Below are positions 1-5,335 of a stretch of 5,697 nucleotides of DNA, piece after piece. The DNA is taken from assembly GCA_026713505.1 (NCBI GenBank), contig JAPOOH010000595.1, forward strand, positions 1 to 5,697, written 5' to 3'. The notes below the pieces were generated by a model, which had not been told where the DNA came from, did not search any database, and saw nothing but the letters and a program-made list of their open reading frames with translations. Positions within the stretch are counted from its first letter, which is position 1; each line of letters opens with the position of its first letter. The position numbers were made by a program, and so were the translations under genes. The DNA is from Chloroflexota bacterium (GTDB taxonomy: Bacteria > Chloroflexota > Dehalococcoidia > Lucifugimonadales > Australimonadaceae).

Positions 1-544
1 AACGAAGCGAGCGGATGGGTTTTTCGGCCAATGCGCGTAGAGACTGCCCGATGGCGGCGGCGTGGTGACGGAGGCGATAGAACTCGACGATTTGGTTCTG
101 GTTATTGCCGAGCGCACCGAAGCGGCGGCGTGCCGGCTCGCCGCCAATCATCAGTGCCGCGTCGAATTTGTATATCTCCTGCAGCATCCGCACGAATGCG
201 TCCCGGCTCAGCTTATTCGGATTCGGGCTGACATCCAGGCGCCAGACACCCTGGCGGACTCCCTCCGTGTCGCAAATCGCAGCTTCGACCTCGCCGGCGT
301 AGAATCCCGGAGTCCATAACCACTCGCCGGGCTTGGTTTCTTCTTTCAACCGCAGCGGTGCGTCGTCGACCAATAACCGCCAGTCGTGCCAGCGGGGTTG
401 ATTTCCGCCGTGGGCACGAAAGATGACTTCGGATTGCTCCTGGAAGCCCCTGTTGCTCTCCGGCGGCGCGGTACGGCGGTTTCCATCGGCTGGTTCGAGC
501 TGCGACCAATCGCCTCCGCGCTCTGCGGACAACCTAACGGTCAT
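1..544 (-). CDS. DUF2357/McrC-N-like partner protein of McrB, partial (C-terminus beyond window)
   Basis: I translated the minus strand from ATG at 544-542: 181 codons stay open to base 1, so only the N-terminal part is visible. Residues 55-131 look like the N-terminal domain of DUF2357/McrC-type proteins: a WRLLVDDAPLRL strand (55-66), an EWLWTPGFYAGEVEA segment (74-88), then RLDVSPNPNKLSRDAFVRML (102-121), the position of the family's 'V.p.KL....f..Ml.dI' pattern. Established knowledge: McrC-type proteins contact the McrB hexamer through this N-terminal region, activate its NTPase and carry a C-terminal PD-(D/E)XK nuclease. The nuclease would lie outside this window and is not seen. The gene starts 6 bp after the McrB-like stop and in the same reading frame, without a clear Shine-Dalgarno, which suggests translational coupling. 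The DUF assignment rests on pattern memory and position next to mcrB; a different McrB-associated protein is possible. Confidence 0.72.
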   Translation of the reverse strand, partial: MTVRLSAERGGDWSQLEPADGNRRTAPPESNRGFQEQSEVIFRAHGGNQPRWHDWRLLVDDAPLRLKEETKPGEWLWTPGFYAGEVEAAICDTEGVRQGVWRLDVSPNPNKLSRDAFVRMLQEIYKFDAALMIGGEPARRRFGALGNNQNQIVEFYRLRHHAAAIGQSLRALAEKPIRSLR

Positions 545-550
545 GCCGGA

Positions 551-2209
551 TCAGCGCCAGAAACGGGCGCTACCCATGGTATCAAGGTCTTCGATCAGTT
601 CAGCGACCTTCGCCGAGGATTCGCTAAGATTGAGACGCTTTAATTCTCTCTGGGAGCTCTCGAACGCCCTTCGAACGCGTCCGGAGTCGTCGCCACGCAA
701 CTTCGGCAGCACTTTGGCATAGACAGCTCGGTCCAGGGCTTCGGTGAGAGGCCAGTCGGGCGCCAATTTGCCGCATTGTTCAACGAAAGTGGCAACTTCC
801 TTGATCGTACGGTAGCCGAAATGCAGGCGGGCTGGCTTAAGCGCGTTCATGAGAGCGATTAGCGTGTTTCCGACAGTTTCCGCATCCTCGTCCGGTAGAC
901 TGGAGTTTCTCCAACCCGGCCAAGCGTCCACGTCGATGTCCCAGAACTCCAGAGTCCAGGCGCGGTCGAGAACCTTGTCGGAGAGTCCCATTGTGGTCTC
1001 GTCCATATTGACGGTACCGATCAGGACGAAGTTGCCGGGGTAGGGGATCCGCGCAGGTACGTCGTCGAATTTGTCTCCGTGTCCGTGAAGTTCGACGTAA
1101 TCGCCGGTTTCCATCGCGCTTAGGATTGGAGCGAGATATTGCTCCGGATGTGAGAGGTTCATCTCGTCCAGGACGGCGACATGGCAAGCGCTTGGATTGT
1201 CGGCGGCGTGCAGGAGAAGTTCGAGGAATGAGGTCTGTTCGTAGACTCTGTCCTTGAGCGGATTTGCGTATCCCAGCAGGTAGGACGGATCGGTCCAGCC
1301 GGGTTGCACTGCGGTGACGCAGAGATACTGCTCGGAATCGTTCGATCCGATAACGGCCTTGCCGTACTCACGTGCCAACGCCGTTTTCCCCGAACCGGAG
1401 ATGCCCGTGAGGATAGCGAAGTGACGCCGTTTATCGGCCCAGAGACCCAAGTGGAGATTGCGGTAAAGGTCGGAAGGGAAATAGTAGTCCGTGGCGTCAA
1501 TTCGGTCGGTGATTTCAGTAATGCTCGGGATTTCCATGCCATCGGTTTTCCGGCGATTGGGCTTCTTGTTAGGTTGAGGTTCAGGATGCGGCTCAGATTC
1601 AATCAATTCTTTCAGCATCCAGGGAAGTGTCATTCGTCGGGCCACTTCAGCTGGATTTTCTGCGTTGATAGGGCCGAGGACATCTTCCAAACGTTGCAAG
1701 ACGTTCCGATGACATTCCACAATATTGGTGGATTGTAAATCAAATTTCTTCTTCGCCAGATCACGGATATACTCGTGGCTCAACGTCGTAAAATCTGTTG
1801 GGAACAACGCGGCTATGGCGCGAAACACCGCAAACTCTGGGCGCCTAGGGGAACCGTGATTCTTGGTGAGGTGATTGATAACTCCGTCGTGCAGTTCGAG
1901 TAACTTTGCGGATCGATCATTCACTTCTGAATGTATTGTGAGGTACTGCTCTAGGAACCAGCGCCGGAACTTGGGATTAGCAATGACATCATCTCGTACC
2001 TTTTCCGCCTGTCGTGCTTTAGTGACTTTATTGTGCGTGTCCTTCCAGAGAAGCTGCTGAAATTCCTCGCTTTCAAATTGCTCATCTGACGGATTCTGGA
2101 TATTTATGAGGAATTCCGTAAGCTCCTCTGTCCATACTGTGTCCCGTTTCTTTTCGGCGGCATTACAGGCGAGGCGCAGCCCGTCGTCGGTTTTTAGGTC
2201 GTACGGCAC
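551..2209 (-). CDS. mcrB-like: McrB-like AAA+ NTPase (McrBC-family restriction motor)
   Basis: 552 residues, complete. Walker A GISGSGKT is at 269-276 (Lys275, Thr276) and Walker B VAVLDEMN at 344-351 (Asp348, Glu349). The sensor/signature region GTVNMDETTMGLSDKVLDRA is at 398-417, with Asn401 and a likely arginine finger Arg416. A C-terminal lid has FGYRTIKEV (464-472) and LDRAVYAKVLPKLRG (492-506), typical of one McrB branch. Residues 1-200 are a charged helical region ending in RMTLPWML (192-199). No DNA-binding fold is recognisable there, but this is where McrB relatives carry their specificity domain. A Pro/Lys-rich linker (207-222) joins it to the motor. Family knowledge: McrB-type rings hydrolyse GTP (some relatives ATP) and translocate on modified DNA for a nuclease partner; the partner gene follows at 544. 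The start is GTG at 2209; TAA lies in frame four codons upstream, so no ATG extension exists. There is no good Shine-Dalgarno. Nucleotide choice and modification target cannot be read from the sequence. Confidence 0.9.
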   Translation of the reverse strand: MPYDLKTDDGLRLACNAAEKKRDTVWTEELTEFLINIQNPSDEQFESEEFQQLLWKDTHNKVTKARQAEKVRDDVIANPKFRRWFLEQYLTIHSEVNDRSAKLLELHDGVINHLTKNHGSPRRPEFAVFRAIAALFPTDFTTLSHEYIRDLAKKKFDLQSTNIVECHRNVLQRLEDVLGPINAENPAEVARRMTLPWMLKELIESEPHPEPQPNKKPNRRKTDGMEIPSITEITDRIDATDYYFPSDLYRNLHLGLWADKRRHFAILTGISGSGKTALAREYGKAVIGSNDSEQYLCVTAVQPGWTDPSYLLGYANPLKDRVYEQTSFLELLLHAADNPSACHVAVLDEMNLSHPEQYLAPILSAMETGDYVELHGHGDKFDDVPARIPYPGNFVLIGTVNMDETTMGLSDKVLDRAWTLEFWDIDVDAWPGWRNSSLPDEDAETVGNTLIALMNALKPARLHFGYRTIKEVATFVEQCGKLAPDWPLTEALDRAVYAKVLPKLRGDDSGRVRRAFESSQRELKRLNLSESSAKVAELIEDLDTMGSARFWR

Positions 2210-2244
2210 AATCCAATCAATTTACGGTTACAGCCAATAGGCAA

Positions 2245-2272
2245 GGGCAGCGCATTTTCCCCGTAGCCGCCC
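2245..2272 (-). promoter_or_regulatory. Possible hairpin in the leader of the mcrB-like gene
   Basis: On the minus-strand transcript, GGGCGGC (2272-2266) can pair with GCUGCCC (2251-2245) as a 7-bp stem with one G-U pair and a 14-nt loop. It ends about 36 nt before the GTG start. The wobble pair exists only in RNA of the mcrB orientation. It could affect translation or simply reflect high G+C content; there is no covariation evidence. Confidence 0.3.
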
Positions 2273-2307
2273 TGTCGCGCAACCGAAATGGTAATCACGT
2301 CGGCAAA

Positions 2308-2328
2308 ACCCTCAGAAAAACAGAGGGT
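2308..2328 (-). terminator. Weak terminator-like hairpin between the IS and the mcrB-like gene
   Basis: ACCCTC (2308-2313) and GAGGGT (2323-2328) are perfectly complementary around a 9-nt A-rich (T-rich on the minus strand) loop. In the minus-strand direction the stem is followed by only four T residues, so it is at best a weak intrinsic terminator. If it works, it would insulate the mcrB-like gene from transcripts leaving the upstream IS. It could also be a protein site or a chance palindrome. Confidence 0.35.
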
Positions 2329-2370
2329 CAGCCGCCGCAAAATTACTCGCTCAAGGCGTGCGCGGCAGTG

Positions 2371-2392
2371 GCGTCCCGGGGAGTGGTGTACA
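2371..2392. repeat. Probable surviving terminal inverted repeat of the IS256-type element
   Basis: The stretch contains GTCCC followed by AGTGGTGTACA; read on the minus strand it is TGTACACCACT then GGGAC. This layout resembles ends of IS256-family elements as I remember them. Its mate cannot be checked because the opposite end of the element is deleted. Confidence 0.4.
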
Positions 2393-2582
2393 AACCGTGA
2401 GTCCGGGTTCAGTTTTGGTTCCTGAAACTTCCTAGCCGGATCCCTCCCATGTGTGTCCTAGTGTAGCCCATGAAGCGGGTCCGTCGCGTTGTTCACGGCC
2501 TGTCCACGGGCGCGGGCCCTCAATCACCCATGGCGCCGGTGGGCAGGCGGTGGGCAACGCGACCCCAAGGCGGGCGTCATGA

Positions 2583-3455
2583 TCACTGCGCCACCGCCGA
2601 GAGTCGTGCCGGGGAGTTGCCGGCCAGCGATTGCAGCCCTTCCAGCTGCATGTACCGGCGATTGAGTTGCCACTCGTCGTTTTGCTCCAGCAGCAGCGCA
2701 CCGACCAGCCTCACAATGGCGGCCTCGTTGGGAAAGATGCCCACGACCTTGGTGCGACGCTTGATCTCCGCGTTGAGCCGCTCGAGCGGGTTGGTGCTGT
2801 AGATCTTGGTTCGATGCGCCTTGGGAAAGGTCATGTACGCCAGCACGTCGGCCTCGGCCTCCTCCATCATCGCGGTGAGCTTCGGGAAACGCTCGCGTAG
2901 CTGATCGGTGACCGTGCGCCATTGCGCCGAGGCCGCCTCTGGGCTCTCCTGGGCGAAGGCGGCGTTGATCAACGCGCGCACCATCTGCCGTTGCCCCTTG
3001 CCGGCGTGCGCCAGCGCATTGCGCAGAAAATGAGCCTTGCAGCGCTGCAGCGTGCCGCCCAGCACCTTGGCTGCGGCGGACTTCAGCCCCGGGTGCGCAT
3101 CGGCGATCACCAGCTTCACACCGCCCAGCCCGCGAGCGCTGAGCGATCGCAGGAAATCCGTCCAGAACGGCTCCGCCTCCGAGGGTCCGGTCCGAAGCCC
3201 CAGTATCTCCCGCACCCCGTCGGTGTTGACCCCCACTGCCAACGTCGCCGCCACCGACACGATGCGACCGGCCTAGTGCGTCTTGATGTACGTGGCATCC
3301 AGCCACAGGTACGTCCACTCGTCCTCGATCGGACGCGTCAAAAACGCCCGAACCCGCTCGTCGATCTGTTCGCACAATCGGGAGACCTAGCTCTTGCTGA
3401 TGCCCGTCATCCCGAACGACTTGACCAGCTCGTCCACCGAACGGGTGGAGACCTA
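2583..3455 (-). pseudogene. IS256-family (Mutator) DDE transposase, N-terminally truncated with in-frame amber stops
   Basis: The uninterrupted part (2583-3260) encodes 225 residues with family hallmarks: VNTDGVREILGL, GPSEAEPFWTDFLRSL, the second catalytic Asp in VIADAHPGLK, the QRCKAHFLRNALAH motif, and the catalytic Glu in STNPLERLNAEIKRRT, ending in LLLEQNDEWQLNRRYM. Reading upstream in the same frame, homology continues across TAG codons: YLWLDATYIKTH-stop-AGRIVSV (TAG at 3275-3273; first catalytic Asp at 3299-3297), GMTGISKS-stop-VSRLCEQID (TAG at 3389-3387), and a third TAG at 3455-3453 before VSTRSVDELVKS. At the first two positions the family usually has Gln or a similar residue, so CAG-to-TAG is the simplest explanation. 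The third coincides with the truncation point and may be a junction product. Roughly the first 110-120 residues of a normal ~400-residue transposase are missing, so it should be inactive. Confidence 0.92.
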
Positions 3456-3710
3456 GGAAAACTAATGATCAAGCGGCTATTCGGTCCACTTGCTCGGAAA
3501 CGATCCCTGAGATCCAACTCCTCGTTGCAGTCTTGGCAACCAGGTGGCTTCCATACAGTGCGTTTTGTAATCCTCCTTTAACTTGGTCGGCCAGTGTCAG
3601 ATTCGGTACGCTTGTCAGTTTTCGCCGATGCTGAGGGCACGACCTCCGAAGTGCATGATTCCGATTGACCTTGACCATAGGCAAGTGCCGTTCGATAATC
3701 CGGCCCTGCA
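3456..3710. other. Gene-poor stretch after the IS breakpoint
   Basis: This stretch holds no gene that I can support. An 80-codon open frame on the minus strand (3711-3469) spans it but shows no recognisable motif, has no ribosome-binding site and leads into the IS breakpoint; it might be a remnant. TGTCAG occurs twice (3595-3600 and 3614-3619), which alone is not enough to call a transposon end. Base composition is lower in G+C than the left half. Confidence 0.5.
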
Positions 3711-3791
3711 CATTAGGCCATCGAATGTAAGATCATTAGAAAAATCGCCTAAAGGCTAATGCAGAAATGATTGACTCCATATGCATTAGCC
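3711..3791. promoter_or_regulatory. CATTAG repeat cluster with a perfect inverted repeat: candidate operator/promoter of the Ntn-hydrolase operon
   Basis: CATTAG occurs at 3711-3716, 3734-3739 and 3784-3789, and its complement CTAATG at 3756-3761. Two copies form a perfect 10-bp inverted repeat, GGCTAATGCA (3754-3763) and TGCATTAGCC (3782-3791), with an 18-bp spacer. A TTGACT box (3771-3776), a good -35 candidate, lies inside that spacer. The matching -10 (CAAATT, 3794-3799) is poor. The block ends 73 bp before the start codon at 3865. I infer an operator for a dimeric regulator that overlaps the promoter; no regulator gene is present in the window. A structural role of the palindrome in RNA or DNA is the alternative. 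Confidence 0.5.
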
Positions 3792-3850
3792 GCCAAATTG
3801 CTTAGGGAAAGAATGATTCGTTTGTTGCTTGAGCCTCCTTTTTTGCCAAT

Positions 3851-3856
3851 AGGGAG
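3851..3856 (+). promoter_or_regulatory. Shine-Dalgarno of the proteasome-like gene
   Basis: AGGGAG stands 8 nt before ATG at 3865. It fixes that start, which matters because the proposed nucleophile is the very next codon (Thr2). Confidence 0.8.
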
Positions 3857-3864
3857 TTTTTCAG

Positions 3865-5142
3865 ATGACAGCTGAGGTTGGTATTTTGAATACCGTGGGT
3901 GTTGCACTAGCAGCGGATAGCGCCGTTACAATTGGTCCTGATGCGGACAAAATATACAGTTCCGCAGAAAAATTGTTTCACCTGAGCGAGTCAGCGCCGG
4001 TCGGTGTCATGATCAATGGAAACGCCGCATTTCTTGGCGTTCCTTGGGAAACCATAATTAAGGCTTATCGTAAGAAAAACAAAGAAAACAAATTTGCAAT
4101 GCTAAGCGAGTATCGCGATGATCTCATAGAGTTCTTGGAATCTAATCGACAGATGTTCTCTAGAGAAACAAAATCCCATTTCGTTTCTCTACTAATTAAC
4201 ATATATTTGCGACACATACGCGACAAAGTGAGAATTACGTTGGATCGTAGAGCCGAAAAATCGGATGGTTTAGGTGAAGATGAAATTGCACCAATTGTTC
4301 ATGAAGTAATAGAAAAGAACTTCAAATTTGTAACGAATAAGGATAAGTTGACTGACTTCAATCGATCAATTACTAGTGAAATCAGAAAGCAATATACTCG
4401 ACGTATTACGGCGTCAAAGAAGAAAATATTTGCTGATTTGCCAATGCAAGTTCGAACAAGTCGTCTTATATCGCGTTTGGTTATTGAAGTTTTAACGCGT
4501 GATCACATGAGTCCTTTCAAATCTGGTGTGGTTATCGCTGGATTTGGAGAAAAGGAATTTATGCCTCGTCTCTACTCTGTAAATGTGGAGATTATGGCGG
4601 GAAATAAACTAAGAGCGGTCTCTGATAAGGAAGTCAAGATCAGCCACAAGACAACTGCATCAATAGTTCCGTTCGCCCAACAAGAGATGGTGCACACGTT
4701 CTTGAACGGAATTGACCCAGGGTTGGCCAATAGAATTGATGATTCATCTGAGGCGTTGTTTCATGGTATATTTGATGTACTACTTAGTGAAGTTGCATCG
4801 GAGGATCAGCGGCTTGCACATGCACTCAGGGAGCGTCTATCAAGCAGAATCGACAAGTTAGTCGAATCGTTACATCAGGATTGGAAAGATCAGAGTAGGA
4901 ATCATTGGATGCCCATTATCAAGAACGTATCGTCTCTTCCTAAGGATGAGTTGGGTTCAATGGCAGAAGCACTAGTAAACTTGACTAAGTTTCGACGTCG
5001 TGTAAGCCAGGAGCGTGAGACAGTTGGTGGGCCTATTGACGTTGCTGTAATAACCAAAGGAGATGGTTTTGTATGGGTAAAGAGAAAACACTATTTTGAG
5101 CCTAGGCTAAATCCACGCACAATGGCGCAATTTCGGAGATAA
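3865..5142 (+). CDS. Proteasome-beta-like Ntn hydrolase with large helical insertions (uncharacterised family)
   Basis: 425 residues, no signal peptide or membrane segment, so cytosolic. The N-terminus reads MTAEVGILNTVGVALAADSA. Met1 before a small Thr should be removed, leaving Thr2 as N-terminal residue. Counting from it, Asp falls at 17 (Asp18) as in proteasome beta subunits, and Lys36 in KIYSSAEKLFHL lies two residues from the Lys33 position. PVGVMINGNAAFLG (45-58) resembles the strand before the first helix. After a charged helical insert (about 66-215) comes SGVVIAGFGEKEFMPRLYSV (220-239), like the proteasome 'AGyD..gP.Ly' strands. After a second helical part (about 270-385) comes VGGPIDVAVITKGDGFVWV (387-405), like the final 'SGG.vnvyhi.edGW' hairpin. 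The proteasome Asp166 equivalent is not obvious. Typical beta subunits are about 200-250 residues, so this is roughly double. No unfoldase is encoded nearby. Substrate and oligomeric state are unknown. Fold call by eye; peptidase or amidase activity is inferred. Confidence 0.75.
   Translation: MTAEVGILNTVGVALAADSAVTIGPDADKIYSSAEKLFHLSESAPVGVMINGNAAFLGVPWETIIKAYRKKNKENKFAMLSEYRDDLIEFLESNRQMFSRETKSHFVSLLINIYLRHIRDKVRITLDRRAEKSDGLGEDEIAPIVHEVIEKNFKFVTNKDKLTDFNRSITSEIRKQYTRRITASKKKIFADLPMQVRTSRLISRLVIEVLTRDHMSPFKSGVVIAGFGEKEFMPRLYSVNVEIMAGNKLRAVSDKEVKISHKTTASIVPFAQQEMVHTFLNGIDPGLANRIDDSSEALFHGIFDVLLSEVASEDQRLAHALRERLSSRIDKLVESLHQDWKDQSRNHWMPIIKNVSSLPKDELGSMAEALVNLTKFRRRVSQERETVGGPIDVAVITKGDGFVWVKRKHYFEPRLNPRTMAQFRR
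5135..5138 (+). promoter_or_regulatory. Shine-Dalgarno of the small acidic gene, inside the end of the preceding gene
   Basis: GGAG lies 8 nt before ATG at 5147 and overlaps the last codons of the upstream gene, as expected for tight co-translation. It is the main support that the short frame is a real gene. Confidence 0.65.
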
Positions 5143-5146
5143 CACC

Positions 5147-5335
5147 ATGAACGAGAAGAAGAGATTTCAAAGTGGCCGGGAGATATTTGAGGCGTTCATT
5201 CCAGATTACGTTACTAGCGACACGGAGCAGCAACAAGATGCTTCCAATGACGTGGAGCAGCTCGTAGAAGCTATTTTGGGTGACTTTAGTGCAAACTTCC
5301 ATAATCTCGTGGAAACACAGGACGGAACGGACTAA
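5147..5335 (+). CDS. Small acidic protein co-encoded with the proteasome-like hydrolase
   Basis: 62 residues, starting 4 nt after the stop of the hydrolase gene and with its own GGAG site, so the two are almost certainly one operon. I recognise no family. A basic start (MNEKKRFQSGREIFEAF) is followed by a polar, probably disordered Asp/Glu/Gln-rich middle (residues 20-35), an amphipathic helix VEQLVEAILGDFSANFHNLV (36-55) and a short tail ETQDGTD. There are no cysteines, signal peptide or membrane segment. Size, acidity, disorder followed by a helix, and a Gly-containing C-terminus are superficially like Pup, the 64-residue actinobacterial proteasome tag, but the GGQ/GGE end of Pup is absent. 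More likely roles by context are an adaptor, inhibitor or structural partner of the hydrolase. All of these are inference. Confidence 0.7.
   Translation: MNEKKRFQSGREIFEAFIPDYVTSDTEQQQDASNDVEQLVEAILGDFSANFHNLVETQDGTD

Larger units (their letters stand above)
2371..3455 (-). mobile_element. Truncated IS256/Mutator-family insertion sequence
   Basis: A transposase pseudogene of the IS256 family fills 2583-3455, and about 210 bp of G+C-rich DNA follows its stop. At 2371-2392 the plus strand holds GTCCCGGGGAGTGGTGTACA, which I recognise from memory as resembling terminal repeats of this family; I take it as the surviving 3' end. The other end is missing: protein homology stops at 3455, where base composition also changes abruptly, so the N-terminal third of the gene and its terminal repeat are gone. 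No target-site duplication can therefore be assessed. The element points toward the mcrB-like gene, which starts about 160 bp beyond its 3' end. The outer boundary near 2371 is less certain than the element's identity. Confidence 0.78.

Noticed and set aside
2524..3375. A 283-codon open frame on the minus strand over the transposase
   Set aside because: It is out of frame with the IS256 transposase motifs, and its Arg/Gly/Ala-rich translation is a typical G+C-rich shadow.
3273..3455. Amber codons as programmed recoding (readthrough or a special amino acid)
   Set aside because: The gene is also truncated, and the codons sit in a mutation-prone CCAGG context, so decay is simpler.
2922..3581. 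A 219-codon plus-strand frame antisense to the transposase and running past its breakpoint
   Set aside because: It has no motif or ribosome-binding site; it is long only because it mirrors a G+C-rich gene and is low-complexity in Arg/Leu/Gln.
3595..3619. TGTCAG repeats as an IS21-type terminal repeat
   Set aside because: Only two short copies are present, with no IS21 genes or opposite end in the window.
3469..3711. An 80-codon minus-strand frame between the IS and the hydrolase operon
   Set aside because: It has no recognisable domain, no Shine-Dalgarno and a non-distinctive composition; kept only as a possible remnant in the gene-poor stretch.
5102..5302. A 66-codon minus-strand frame opposite the small acidic gene
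   Set aside because: The plus-strand frame has a ribosome-binding site and tight operon spacing; this one has neither and overlaps two plus-strand genes.
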